From: Paraphaeosphaeria minitans
Lineage: Eukaryota > Ascomycota > Dothideomycetes > Pleosporales > Didymosphaeriaceae
Length of the DNA: 64,000 nt
Assembly: GCA_015832175.1 (NCBI GenBank)
Contig: WJXW01000007.1
Coordinates: 682,001 to 746,000 of the forward strand
Direction: 5' to 3'
Under the pieces are notes generated by a model that was not told where the DNA came from, did not search any database, and was given only the letters and a program-made list of their open reading frames with translations. The translations under genes and the position numbers were made by a program. The stretch's first letter is position 1; each line of letters opens with the position of its first letter. Shown piece after piece: positions 25,913 to 39,167 of the stretch.

Positions 25913-28785
25913 TCAATAGCCTGCGGCATGTGCATGCTGCGCATGTACTTCTGGATAATAACCACGGCTCGTCTCCATGCCTTGGAAGCGACCACATCCT
26001 CCGACTTGCCATGCAGAACCCATACCAGTCGAGACGGGATACTCTTCCTTGATCCTTCTGTCGAGACTTGGAGGCATTGAGGTTTCGACTTTGGGTTGTA
26101 TCGCCTCGAAGATTGGAGCTGGATAGTACTGGTAGTCGTTGTGCGATTGGATCATCTTGCCATCATCGTCTTCTGCCATGTGATGTTCGCCCACGAAGTT
26201 CTCCACTGGGCCCCCACTGAGCGAACTTGCAGAGCTTACGGAATGGCTGCCCAAAGGGCTCGGGTCCAGAGAGTAGGTAGTACCTCTGTACATCCCACTG
26301 CCCAGTCCCGATGACCCTCCGCCAGCCAGACCGTTGCGATAGCCGGTGGTGTATTGAGTGCCATTGGTACCATATCCATGGGGACCCTGCCCTGGACCAC
26401 CGCCGCTGCCAGCACCTCGAGAGGCACCCGCATTGTGTGGGCCTTCGTTTGAATAGTGACTTGGTGATCGACCACGGACCACGACCGGATGAGAGACACG
26501 CGCAGCCACCTTCACCCAGCGAGACTCGTTATCCCTGGGACTTTGGACGTTTGCCCAAAGCTCGACGATCAGGTGGAAGTATTGTTGTTGCGCTCGACGC
26601 TTGCCGTTATTGGCAGTAGCTGACTTGAACTGTATGCGTTCGAAACTGTGCTGATAGCTGTTTTGCGCATGACTGGTGGGTGAGTACGCCTGGGAAGAAT
26701 CTGATTCGTTTTGAAGAGGAAGTAAGAAGCCGGGTGATTGAGTGGACGGGTGAAATGTGCTGATGCCATAGCTGCCGTGCTCGTGGGTTTTCCCAGGGGG
26801 CATTGGTGAGAGCAGCTCCTTCTTCATCTGCAATTGTGGTCCCTTGTCACGTTTGGGCGTATGTTGGATTAGTTCTATGGTCTTTCCACCAGAACCATCC
26901 ACCGCTGCGGCTAGCGATACAGCCATGGATTGCACTTGTTCCTGGGGCTTGCCTCCGCCCTGGTCCAAGTAAAGACGGCCGTTGTTCACCCACGGATGTA
27001 GGTTGTAGTGGACGTTCACGGCAAAGTAGTTTCTTCTATAGCAGGTCCAGACGCCTTCAGCGGACGGGAAGAAGCCTTTCTCGATCTTTGCGTCGATACT
27101 TGGTGTGATCTTGGACCCATCGCAGATGAGGTTGCAGTAATCCTCTTGGGAGTTGAAGGGAGGGGTTAATTCGCTGCGGTCGCCCTGAGACCCGTAGCTA
27201 CCCATGGACAGGCTGGAATATGACGTGTTCAAAGGCATGCTGGCAGAAACAACGCTCCTGGGTGTCTCGGGAAGAGAACCGTACCGGGGACCGTCGGAAT
27301 GGCGAGGTGAAATTGCGTGTGGATGTCGAGACAAGCCTGGTGTAGATGTAGTATAATTATCCCTGGCCGACACACCCATGGACGGTGACACGGGGTTACC
27401 CATCCCTGGTGATCGTGCTGGAGGCAGCATAACCGATGGTGAAGGCTCAGTCCTACCGTGTTGTTGTCAGCTGTCATGCAATACGGTCAAGGTTTTACAT
27501 GCACAAGGGCGCCACAAACGGCTACCTACATCATGGATGTCCGTCGAGTCGACGACATGGGGGCGTAGTACCCAGAATTATAGCCTGCTATGGGAAGGGG
27601 GTTGTGAAAATAACTCGAGGAGGCGCCGAGAGATGTGTAGGCTAGCTGCGAGGACGAGTTGGAGCTGGGTGAGGCAGAGATGGAGCCTGATCCCGTGTCG
27701 GAAAGAGCCGCACTAGATTGATACCTTTGAGTAGAGTTAGTCAACCCAACAAAACAACGTTATCGGGGCAAAGTGATGCCAGTGATAGTGATGTGTAACC
27801 GTCGAGCAGGTGGCACGGTGGAAAGTTGGCAACCAGGGCAGGGACGATGTGGGCTTCGCCGCTAGCCTTGTCGTATGATCAATGTGACAGACCAGCGCGC
27901 TGGAAGAGCTAAGTGCACCATACGTCTGGGACGTGTGCGACAGGAGACATGACGAAGACGTGTTTGTTTCGGCGGTCGTGGAAGGCAGAGCTTGGGCAGC
28001 ACCAGCGAAGCGGCGTCGAGGCACGCATGGACTGGGGGCTGCAGGATAAGGCAACACTGCGGAGCCCGGCATGCCGACCGGGACGAGAAGAGCCAATGAG
28101 AGGGGATACTTACGGGGCTTCGGGACGATGAGAGGTGTATCTCCGTGAAATGGAGCTCAGCGGAATGCCGGTCGCTGACTGGGCCAGGGTGCTTTCGCGC
28201 CTGAGGTGATCGGAAACGCCAGCGGTGAAGGGACTATGATGTGCATGGGCACCAATGTGATCGATGCATTCTTGCTCCGAAGAGAAGGGGTTTTCCGATG
28301 CCAATGGCAGAGAGGGTTGAAGGACTGCTTGGTTCGCGGGTCAGCCAATCAAGGAGCGACAGGCAGCGTGTCGTTGTGCAAGGTGTAGGACAGAAACGGA
28401 CAACGTGCACCCGGCGAAATGTGAGTGCACGCGTGGGACGCGGTCGCACAAGGCTCCGCGATCGGGTGCAGAGTGCGAGAGTGCCACTACAGCAGCGGGT
28501 AGAAGGCGAGAACAGCGGACCCACAGTGTGTAGCGGTAAACAGAAGGGGAAGGAAAACAGTATGCAGGCTCGCGGACCAATATAAGAAAGGGGTGGCGGA
28601 ATGTGGAATCTGTGGAAGAATGCGGAGAAGGGCGCCGGTCCATGGGAAGGCCGTGTGTGAAAACGACAGAAGATTTGCTTCTCGCCCAACACGGAGCGCG
28701 ATGTGTGTGTGCGTGTGTGCGTGTGTGCGTGTGTGCGTGTGTGCGTGTGTGCGTGTGTGTTCAAGGCTGACTTACTTTGATTCAT
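25913..28785 (-). CDS. xprG: Ndt80/PhoG-domain transcription factor, XprG/VIB-1-like
   Basis: This regulator carries a p53-like Ndt80 DNA-binding domain. Relatives Aspergillus XprG and Neurospora VIB-1 control extracellular proteases, starvation response and heterokaryon incompatibility. Exons are complement(28776..28785), complement(28114..28324), complement(27530..27724) and complement(25913..27452), giving 651 aa. Exon 1 codes MNQ plus one base; exon 2 continues ILQPSLPLASENPFS. Exons 2-4 are Ser/Pro-rich up to about residue 235. The Ndt80 domain spans about 240-470: DYCNLICDGSKITP, GVWTCYRRNYFAV, ERIQFKSATANNGKRRAQQQ and WVKVAARVSHPVVVRGRSP. A Gly/Ser-rich tail with EAIQPKVETSMPPSLDRRIK follows. 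The introns of 451 and 389 nt are far longer than elsewhere here; the last is 77 nt. The first exon is the least certain element. Confidence 0.88.
28702..28760. repeat. GTGTGCGT octamer microsatellite
   Basis: About seven 8-bp GTGTGCGT units in a GT-rich run. In the xprG-like gene model the array lies inside the first intron, 10-75 nt from its donor site. Confidence 0.92.
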
Positions 28786-30910
28786 ATTGCAGACGCAGAC
28801 GCAGCCGCACCAGCAGCGCTCCTAAAACGCCCGACCTGAGCCTGGTGATGGCTACGGCTCCTTCACGCGAACTGGCGAGGGAGGTGGAAAGCGAACCTCA
28901 CGACTCGGCTCTTTCGCTGCTGGCGATGAGCGGCAGACAACGGCGTCGGTCGTGGCGAGGGTCTCGGTCGCTGGTGTTGTGGGCCGGCGAGCTCGTCGCG
29001 GGACGGCTGCGAGTGAGGCGCGGGCAGCTCTGACGGCGGCGGTGCCGTCCTCGTTCTGGCTGCGATACGAGCTCTGCGAGGGATCGACTGCCGTTGTTGG
29101 TTCGCTTGAAAGGGAGATCCGGGGGTTTAGCCGGCACTGTACAGGCCCAGGGGCTGGCACAGCAAACAGGGGGCGGGTGTAGGATCCTCGACTAGCTGCC
29201 GCTGCCGCTGCCGCTGCCAGCGATGGATGGTGGCTGGCGGATCCGTCGAGGGCTCGATGCTGGACGAGTAGGTATGCTGCTGAGTGCCCGCACGACGCGC
29301 CTTGACCAGCAGCGCGGGTTCGTGGCTCGCTCCGGCCTGACCTCACCGACTCGTCGACTCGTCGACTCGATTGCTGGCTCACTGGCTGGCTGGCTGGCTG
29401 GCTAAGTCACGAGGCTGGCTGGGGGCGGTGGCGGTGAAATGACGGAACAAAAGGACCTGTCTTGTTGTCTGCTCGAGAGGCCAGGCCGACGTGGGGACGG
29501 CTGGCGGGCCTTAAGCGTCGACGCTCTCGAGGCGACACCTCCGGTCGTCAGGTGGACTTTGCTTCTTCCCGTCTCCACAGATGTCGAATTGCGCGATGCG
29601 GGCGCACAGACAAGCACTGATCTGCTAGCCGACCCCGGTTCCTGGCGGCTGCGACGTCGGTGGTGAGATGGCGGCTGCTGTCGAGTCTTTGCTGCGACCT
29701 GTCAGTCTTTGTCCTGGCGCAATCTGGTTGAAACTTGCAAGGTTGTTCCTGCAACTGCCCAAAAGGAAGGCTGTGGCGCCGACTCACGGCGAGGGTGGCT
29801 GTTTCGGCGAGGGCGCAGGCTCGTCACTCGTCGTCGAGTGCTTAGCGATCTGCGCGGAGGCCGGGTTGCGCGGATACCTATGCTTGTCGACGTCGTCTGT
29901 ATGCACTGGCGCCGTGGTGTAGCAGACACGGTGGCGCGCGTCCAGGGCTCGGTGGGCTGGCGTCGAGCAAAGGACTATGGAGAGGAAGGCAACGAGGAGA
30001 GGTGTGGCAGACGGCGTGTAGAGCGTACGCTCGGAGACGTGTAGCAGACGACGTTGCAGAGAGTAGGCTCGAGGAGCGAGATGAGGAGCGAGCTATATGC
30101 ACTTTGCCTTTTGGCTCCCAAACGGCTTAACGGCTTCCTGCTCGTAGTCTGGTAGCACAAGGCGGCCAGGACCAGAAGTCCCGTGATGCTTGTTCTCGAA
30201 GATTGCTTGGTAGATACGAAAAGAAGCAAGCACGATGGAGGCAGGGTGACGAGGTAGGGGTGGGGAAGCCACAGAATTAGACGAGGACGGAGATTTTGGT
30301 CTGGGAGGCGAGAGACGAAGCAGGAGACAGACGGGCCAGTACAAGTACGGGGCTAGAGCACTCGGGGCTATGGATTGATACAGAGTACGTAGACAGGGGA
30401 GTCGGGGGAGCTGGGGGAGCTGGGGGGTTTGGGGGGTTTGGGATGTGTTGATCGGGTCGTTTGGCTGAAAGAAGAAGTGGCTACCAAGTTCCAAGGTGGT
30501 AGGTTCAAGGTCAAGGACATCTCTCTGCGGCGATGGATCAAGATTCAGCCCCCCCTACGGTGCGGGACGATGCGAATGGCGCGGCTCAGACGGGTGCCGT
30601 TCTCTTAGCACCACGGTAGCATTGGCAAGCTGCAGCAGCGACCAGGTCCCAAAGGGGAGGGATGTGTATATCTCCGATGTCAGGGAGAGCAGATTTGCCC
30701 CAGGGCCCGGGCTCGCATCTTTCTCGAAAGGTCGGCGGGCCATGCAGCGCGCAGCATTCCTTGCACCAGGGCGCGAGCGGGCGGCTGAGGGCAGCGGGAC
30801 CGGGCGTGCAGCGCGATGCGAAGATTGGCTCGGCTGGCCGTCACTCTCCCGTGCAGCGACGCAGGAACATTGGCCACGACACGGCGCTCCATGGGGCGAC
30901 TCGACACGGC

Positions 30911-30960
30911 AGCACCGTCCAGCACCGCCCAGCACCGCCCAGCACCGTCCAGCACCATCC
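30911..30960. repeat. 10-bp tandem repeat AGCACCGCCC
   Basis: Five tandem 10-bp units of the form AGCACCGTCC/AGCACCGCCC/AGCACCATCC, differing mostly by C/T changes. Confidence 0.9.
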
Positions 30961-31224
30961 AGCAGACCGGGACCGCCATGTTTCATCTGGGCGGCACCCA
31001 CCGTCGACCCATGCAGCGTCCAGCGACGGGCGACGGGCACCCATAGTCGGCCATGAAGTCGCGACCCATGCAGCGAACGGATCAAGTCGGGCCACGCTAG
31101 AAGGCAGAGGGGAGCGCGGAGAGTGGATGGGCAGCGGGCCGTGGCGGCGGCTAGCGACGACTCTAGGGGGTGTGGGTGGTGTAGGTACCTAGGTGGTGGT
31201 GGTGGAGGCTCTGGTGCTAGGATG

Positions 31225-31404
31225 AGGTGGTGCTGATGAAGGAGGTGGTGAAGGAGGTGGTGAAGGAGGTGGTGAAGGAGGTGGTGAAGGAGGCGGTGAA
31301 GGAGGTGGTGAAGGAGGTGGTGCTGGCGCTGGTGCTGGTCAAGGAGCTGGTGCTGGTGAAGGAGCTGGTGCTGGTGCTGGTGCTGGTGCTGGTGCTGGTC
31401 AATG
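31225..31404. repeat. 12-bp and 6-bp G-rich minisatellite
   Basis: About seven GAAGGAGGTGGT units (about 31237-31320) run into GGTGCT/GGAGCT hexamers up to about 31400. Frames through it read as poly Val-Lys-Glu or Thr-Ser, which explains the apparent open frames on both strands. Confidence 0.93.
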
Positions 31405-31894
31405 CTATCGTGAATGCCATCGCTGGTCAATGCTACGGCCGGTGAATGCTACGGCTGCTGGTCAAGGCCATGGCTGCCGGTTGGACGTCGCGGGCAGTTG
31501 CATCACCTGCCCCAGCGCGCCAGATGCAACCCTCGCCCTCGCCCTCGCCCTCGCCTGGACGTTCGAGTTGGATGCAGCGTCCCAGCATTGGCGAGCCCGA
31601 CAGGCTGGTTCACTGCGCAACGCTCCGAAAGCAGCGGCGCCGTGGTGTGCGGCCGGCCAGTGGAAGAAGCCAGCACGGCGGGGGGGGCATGACTGGCGAC
31701 CGGGGGCGTGACTGGCGGCGGGCGGCAGCATTGGCAGCGAATGGGCAAGGCCCGCGCGAACGGTGAGGACGAAAAGCGAGCCTTGGACCGCGCCCTTGCG
31801 TCTGCGCTGGCTCTGCCGCTCTGCCACTCTGCCACTCTGCCACGGAGGCAGCCGCGAGGAGCGACAGGGCGAGGAGGGCAGAAGGGAGGAGGGA

Positions 31895-31960
31895 AGAGGA
31901 GAGAGAGGAGAGGAGAGGAGAGGAGAGGAGAGGAGAGGGGAGGGGAGGGGAGGGGAGGGG
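31895..31960. repeat. GGAGA/GGGGA purine microsatellite
   Basis: A pure purine tract of GAGGA pentamers turning into GGGGA pentamers. Such polypurine tracts can form triplex or G-rich structures. Confidence 0.92.
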
Positions 31961-34900
31961 CACGGGGGCAGGAGCGACGGGTGAAGGTGCAAAGGTACAA
32001 AGCTGCGGCGCTGGAAGGAGCGAGTGGTGACGTGCAGCCCGCGGTTGCTCCTTCCCGCCCCATCCCCATGCGAACAAGCGCCTCCCCTCCCTCCCCTCCC
32101 CCCTCCCCCCCACCCACCAGTCTGCACACCACACCAGCCTGCACCGACCGTCGCCCGCCGCGCTCAACACCACGGCTTGCGTGTAAAGGGCGTCCGCTCC
32201 TTGCTTCTCGACACGCGTAGACGTGACCTCACCGTCCCAGCCCGCTTGCCTCATGTGTCTCGCACGTTGCGGCTGCCCGCGCTGCCCACTGCCCAGCGCC
32301 CGGGGCGGCCTGAGCCTGAGCCTGAGCCTGACCGCTACATGCACCGGCGACGACCTCTCTATTCCGCTAATCTGCTTGCATTGCATTCCTTGCCTCGTCC
32401 CAGATGCGCTGCTGCCCCGCCGCCCAATCGCCAATGCCCTCTCCCACGCTGCCGGCAGACCGCTCTCCTCCATGCCAGCAGTCATCTGATCACCCCAGAA
32501 ACAGCATGCGAGAGCAGCCCCGAGCAGGGCTGCCGCTGTCTCCCGGTGCCTCGCGCCCGCTAGCCCACCACCAGCCCACCAGCCCACCAGCGCCCTCCCG
32601 GCGGCACTTGCCAGCCCTTTCACCGCATCCATCGCGAGCGCGCACGACAGCCGTTGGACCAGATGAGATGGTGGCTGAGCGCGTGTGCTGGACAGGACCG
32701 CCCCTTCGAGCTCGACCAGCCCACTCCCCTCACCCCCCAAGGTCACAAGATCAGATGCTTCTCTGCACCGAATCCGTCTTCGAGCCACACCGGCCTGCAG
32801 CCTCCCGTCCATCCCGTGACCCTCACCGCCCGCGTCCATACAGATCCTACCTTGCGCGAGCTCCATGGCGGCCTGCAGCAGCCTCGACGTACTTCGGAAA
32901 GAGTAGCCACCGCAACTGCGCAGAACTACTTGTCTCAGCCGCCGACGGATGGCTCCATGCGGCGGTATCGCATAGACGCTGTCGCATGCCCTGCTTCGGC
33001 CACCGCAGCTGTCCAGTTACACCAGCTCCACTCATTCCAGCCCCCGACATCAGACACCACTGCCCCCCTCGAGAGCGGCTGACGTGATGTTGTGGTCACC
33101 CTTCGAGAGCAACGTCTGCCAGCAGCGGTACGGCCCGTATCGGAAAGGCTGAGAGCTCGTTGCCAATGGCCTCCGAACACCAGTTTGGCTCTCCGTTTCT
33201 CGTCAGCGACGGCTTGACGTCTCGACCCGTGGCTGGAAGCTGCCTCTGCTCTTCCGTCCCAGCTTTTGGCTTTGTCTCGGGCCACCGCTCCTTCGGTCGA
33301 GATTCATCTCTGCACGTACCCTTACAATCGACCTTCGTCAGATTACCCCTATCGGTCAGTGCTGGTGGCAATTGACCCGACGCGACGGACGTGCCCAGGT
33401 CGATCAAACATGGTCAATATGACTCTCGAGTCCTGTTTCCCCACTCTCGAGGCATACGGGTCGATGGACTACTAACCACTCCGTCGCCTGCATCATCGAA
33501 CAGCACTACTGCTGCCAAACATCGGTGGCGGCTGTCCGCTGGCCACGATGCCATTTGGCATGCCCGGCACAGCTATTTCGGTTCACCAACGCTTAACCCA
33601 TGGCCGCCGTTGCCAGCTTTCCTTCGTTTGATGGACGTGCAATGGGGACAATGGGAGAACGCTGGCTAGCGTGGGCGCCGCGCAAGCCTCCTGCACGACC
33701 TGCCATTTGCGACATGTGTACTCGCACAGGCGATCTGGTGAAACTGTTGAATTATTCACCCCACACTAAAGCAGTGAAAGGCCTACATGTCGATTCAATC
33801 GATAGGTGCTTGGCTCGACAGCACTCATCACCATGTCAAAACTCGTCCAAGGCTCCCCTGCCAGATGTCCACCTATGCTTGAGCCAGCGTGCCTCGGAGC
33901 GTCGAGCTTTCACCACGTGTCTCCCAACGACCGACGCGGAGCTTGTCGGTTTCTTCCATGAAGCCATTTTCTCTTCCTCTGTTTGCAAACTCTGGTAACG
34001 GAATAACGGTGTAGTACGGAGCGGCCGATGACATCCGAGGATATTTTGCACAGATTAGTTCGTCACGCAGCTCGTACCACGGATCGCCCACCAACCATGC
34101 CAGCCGTCACGCTACCCACTTCCCTAACCTAACAAAGGAGACAGCGAACGTTTGGACATTCTTTGTTCGTGCGCTCCGCTCTCACAAGACGCCTCCATCG
34201 GTACCGAGGGTACTCGACGTGGACTTTGTCTTTCCTGTCGTACTCTCCGAAACCTATGGCGAGAGCTTCTTTCTGATGTTCGGCTCGCTTGTTCGAGGCT
34301 CGCTCGTGCGTGAAAACACCGCCTGAGTTACTTCTGGACTTCGCGTGCAACTCTACTTATGCAAACCACCCATCGCCTGTGCATTCGGCCGTCTCCCGAG
34401 CAGACTGTACACAATGCTGGCGCCGTAGAACCAGCGGCCCCTCTGATCAGATCATGAACCATTGGTCCGTGCGATCACGGGAGACGCAAACTTTTGAAGA
34501 AATCCACCGCACAAGTCCCCGCTGTTCAGTTCTGGTCAAGCCGGTTGCAAGTTTGTTTCAGGCGCAAAACGGAGCAACATTCCTATAATGGGAGTGTGCC
34601 CAAACTCTCTAGTGCTCCTCGCCGGGTGTACAGCACGAGCGTCGTCACAAGCTGCGCCCATCGCCTATTAGAATGGCACAAACCTGCAGGACATAATCCG
34701 GGGACAGGCAATCAACAACGCCACAGTTCCGCAACATGCAGGTGCCGTACTGATTCAAAGCGCCATGATGGTTTGTCTCTGTCGGCAAGCGTATGGTCAA
34801 CGGCAGGACCTGACTGTAGACGGTATCTGTCAAGGCCAATGCTCATCACCTCTCGCCGCCCGTTTTACTCGGCATCCAATTATTTGCTTCATCAACAACA

Positions 34901-37900
34901 TATGAGCGTGTACGCTATGACCGCCCCTGAGAGCTGCATAATATTTGTGGTTTGTGTCAGCTGGGTACGGCAGCCTGCGCTAGGGTAAGCAGTGGTGGTT
35001 TACTTTTGCGTTCGCAGAGCGAACCATCATGCCCATCCAAGATAGACTCACGATATTATCGCTGACGACCACTAGGCGATTCCTGTCCCATGGGCACGCT
35101 TTGGGCGCCCCGTTTGGTGGCCAGCTCAGATCACGACGTCCTCACCAAGGAATGGTCGGTGGCTTCAGTGGAGCTTGTTTGACCAGCACTGCTCAAAAGA
35201 CGATCCGCGCCCGGAGACCGCACGTAACGGCCAATCACTGCCAAAAGCCGCGCGGGTGCAATCTTGCTATTCTTCTCGGTCCTTGATGTCCCTGGTTCTT
35301 GAGGACGTCCTGAAGGGACTGATACGGCTTGGACCTCACCATGGTGCATATCTATTCATCGCCTCACAGCATCTTCCATATTGATTTCCAGGCTCGGCAA
35401 TCACCGCTCACTCGCATACTGATTACGACCCACCGATCAGCAGCGAAGCCCACATACCCACGCAGAGCCCCAACGTCAGAGCCCACGTCCTGTCTATCCA
35501 CGTCCTGTCTACCCCCATCCGTCATGACATGACCACACCCTGATCAACACGAGCCCCAAGTCACAACACCATACTATGACAGCATGAAACTGGCTCCTTC
35601 GTAGCACGGCCTAGAAGCGTCTTCCAGCGCTTCACTCCTATCTGGTGAGCCGTATGGCTGCCGCGCACAGCTCACGGTCATTACCCTGACCGCTGTCGTG
35701 TCCTGCTCCCCGCCGTCCGGTGCAGCTGCAGGGTCGAAATATCATACTGTATGTCGGGCGGCTATGGCGCTGGCTACCCTGCCGCTTCGGAGAAATGAGT
35801 GATGGGCACAGGGGTCCGGGCGGCGGTACGCTTGAGCTGTTTGGGTAGGTCATAAGGGATGTGAGGGGGCGGTGGGGGAGAGGGCGGGGCGTGGTGAGGA
35901 AGGGGGTTTCGGGGTTTGAAGGGGCCCCGGGGTGGAGAGTTTTGTTGCTTGCGTGTGAGTTCCGTAGTTGTCATGGTTTGTGAGAGTGGGCAAGCAAGTG
36001 CATGTGGCGAAAGCAGACGATGGTGCTGCGTTTGGATCATCAGTGCGAGCGCTCCCAAGGCCGCCGTGTGTGTGTATGGTGTCGCGGCACGGAATTCCCC
36101 TCGCCGCGTGCGATGTTTGACAGCTGGAGGCGTTGGATATGCTAGACGGTGTCAGGGTAGCAAGTCTCCACGATGCCATGGCAGGATGGTAGCCAAGCCT
36201 TCGCGATCAAGCGTCAGCGAAATACTTACTAGGCTCCTGCTGCGGTGACGGCTCTCGTCTCCCGCGTCGTCCCAAAATTGCTGAAAAGCTTGACTGACCA
36301 CCCGGCGTGAAGTCAGTCTCGACCGGAGCCCAGTTATCCGCCTCCCTCGCGCTCGCTGCGAAAGGGGCGCCGTGCTGTGACCTGTGACGCTTTTTCTCTT
36401 CGTTCTTCGTTCTCATTTAGGTATCCGTCCGTCTGTCCGTCTATGCCTGCTTGCAATCCCATCAGTCCTATGTATCGCCTTCCCCCCTCCCCCCCCCTTT
36501 TTTTTTTCTGCCTCGCTACTTCGTTCATTCTTCTTCATTGCGGGGGTTGCGGTTTATTCGTTTGGCGAGACGTGTTTGCTTTGCTTTGTCGTCTACCTTC
36601 CTTCTTTCTTCGCTTGACGGGTAGGCTGCGGTGAGAGTCTGGTCTTTGTACGTGCGCGACGGATAGGATGGTGGGATGTACGAGGGGGTGGTGTGTAGGT
36701 TTGGATATTTGCTGCGAGGAGCAAGTATACCTGGGTGGGTGGATAGATAGGCAAGGAGGAGGGGTTGTTGGTAGGGTGGCCTTTTAGGATGGGTAGGTGT
36801 GAGGGGGTGGAGGTGGAAGGGGTGCTCTGGGATGGAGGGTTAGATGTCTAGAGGGGTGGGGATCTAGAAAGGTGGGGATGTAGAGGGATAGGGATGTGGA
36901 TGGGTCGGTATGTATAGAGGGACAGATACTTGCAGAGGGAAGTAGAGAAGCAGGCGGGTGAGGAAGCAATCTCAGATGTCGAGGCCGCTCCAGAGCAAGC
37001 AAGAGGCGAGAGTAGAGGACTGCCAAAACTACGGTATCGTTATGTTGCCTGCAATCGGAGAGGATGTGATGGGATGATGGCGAGTGAGGGTTCGTCCGAA
37101 CTGGACAACACTGTTCGCCGCATCCAGTAACCTGCACGAGCTCCCCCACCGCGTGGCCCTGGTGGAGCTAGATTATCGACATGCTACCTCCTGGTATCTC
37201 TTCCTTGTATTAGGGAGATTGCACCAGTAACGACCACAGACCCATCTTCTTTGGTGGGCTTAGAGAAGACGGTGATTTTATCAGACTTTACCTGTAGCAG
37301 CCACTCTACGGCAATCCATCGCTGAATACGATGGTTCTAAACAACTCTGGACCTTAGTAATACATATCCAAACGTAGAAGTACTATCCAACACAAGCAAC
37401 ATACTCCTCCTGTCCCCGCACGAGAAATGCTCAAACACGCGACGTCGCCGATGATGATTGCACGATATTGCGATCGCCCCGGACCGCAAACGGGGAGGGT
37501 TAAAAGTCTTTTGCAAAATCTAGATATGCCTCGCTCGACACGCCAGCCAGGCTTCACGCTCGCCACGATGGCCCAAATTGCTTCGAGGCATGGCCAGCCC
37601 CCCTTATGCTGGGAAATGCCACCTCGGCGCTGCGAAAGTCTGAAGGACCAGGGGAAGAAACGTGGCGCGATGGAAGCCTTGGAGGAGATCAGTGAGATAA
37701 GGCCGAGCACAGAGAGCAGAGGCGCGAGGGAGGTCGGCTTTTCAAGGTTTCAGGGTGTTGGTATTGAAAAGAAGATGATGTAGTGATGGCGATGTGGTGG
37801 GGCGACGGGTGTATATACGCCGTTTCACAGAGAAAAGGGGCCGGGCAAGGGGATATACTGGCTGGCATGGGGATAGTAGAAGATTGGTTTTTTTGAAAAT

Positions 37901-39167
37901 TACACAAGAGTGGGATACCCACAATTTCTCTATTTTTTTTTTACTGGGATGCGGGAAATGTAGTATCAGTAGTGTTGTCTTACATCCTATCTAGCCTCCC
38001 GTGGGGTATCGGGACGCACCAAGGACCTCTTGGTGACGTTGAATCGTATTCTGTGTTTCCTGTTGGGTGGAATGCGTGAGAGTCATTGGAGTACTCGGTA
38101 ATATGTGCAGGTGATTCAAGACGACGAGAGGGCTTTTTGAATGCCTTTTGGCGCTACACAAGATTCGTGTACACGCTGTGGATTTCAAAAACTCGCCAAA
38201 GGTCTGAAGCCCATTGTCAACTACGGGCACTTCTAATTTTCTTTCATATATTGCTAGTTTGCAAACACGGCTGTGCGGTATCAAGGAAGAGTTGAGGCGC
38301 TGTCATCACGGTGTGGATCTGCATCTGACCTGAATTATATAGATGACTTTTTTGCTCTTCGTCAAACGAGTCCCATGGGTCTACAAGCCTCCACTTGAGT
38401 ATTGCAATTGAAGAACTGACGATGTCAACTATCTTACCTTCATGGTAAGGCTGTCAGACAGTTTGCTTGGATCGTGCCGGGAGAATGAGTATGTTGGCCA
38501 CAGATAGCTGCGAAGCGGCCATGAAGACTCTCTGTAAAGAAGTAACGGTAGCGGTGGGCTGACTTGGCTGGTCACAAGAAAATCGTTCTATGCAAAACGA
38601 ATAACAAACTAGACAACTCTGAGTCTAGGCTATATTCGTCTTTATCATTGAGAGACAACTTGCATAGCGGAACCCGTTCGAGCTTCTCTTTCGTTGTGCT
38701 ACAGACCTAGATATGGATAGTACAGCACAGTTTCGTAGATGCCATATTCAAAACAGTCTTGCCTCGTTACTTCCATGTTCTATAAGTGGGAAAAAAAGGT
38801 AATAACATCCAACACTGAAGGAAATAGGCTACGCCATGGTTCGGTTGAGATCTCGGCCTATGATGTGGTTGGAAATGTGGCTGGGCAAAGTGAATCATAA
38901 CTCCAGCCAGTTTTCAGATTCTCTGGCTTTCCATAGGCTTCATTTTCATTTCTCTTGCGCATAAACAACCGACGCTTTCTTGACTAATCGTGCCTGAAGC
39001 GATCTAGTATAAATTCTGGTCGTCGCGGTCGCTGCCCGCTGGCCTCTTCCTGTCGGGCTTACCGTTATATACGATTCGATAGCCACCCACCCATGGCGAC
39101 CCGCATTCACGAACAATACACGTTGCTCGGCTTTTGGGCTGCTGGTACAGGATTCGTTGTCGACTAA

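Larger units (their letters stand above)
28786..39167. other. 10.4-kb stretch with no convincing gene
   Basis: Many open frames exist on both strands, but they are low-complexity and overlap in several frames at once, as expected in GC-rich sequence. From 28.8 to about 33 kb the DNA is strongly GC-rich with dense simple repeats (CTGGCT at 29383-29403, AGCACCGCCC, GAAGGAGGTGGT, GGAGA). From 33 to 39 kb composition falls and open frames become short. Homopolymer C and T runs lie at 36484-36511. The left part may hold the promoter, upstream exons or long leader of the xprG-like gene. Confidence 0.55.

Noticed and set aside
28702..28760. Regular repeats as a possible CRISPR-like array
   Set aside because: Simple octamer microsatellite without spacers; the genome is eukaryotic.
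28852..29382. 176-codon minus-strand frame upstream of the xprG-like gene
   Set aside because: Ala/Arg/Ser-rich with no motif; overlaps other frames in GC-rich DNA.
30555..31430. 291-codon minus-strand frame rich in His/Gln/Leu
   Set aside because: Its N-terminal half is only the translation of the GAAGGAGGTGGT/GGTGCT array.
31610..32866. 418-codon open frame on the minus strand
   Set aside because: Low-complexity Ala/Arg/Ser/Pro composition across purine repeats, with other long frames open on both strands at the same place; no domain.
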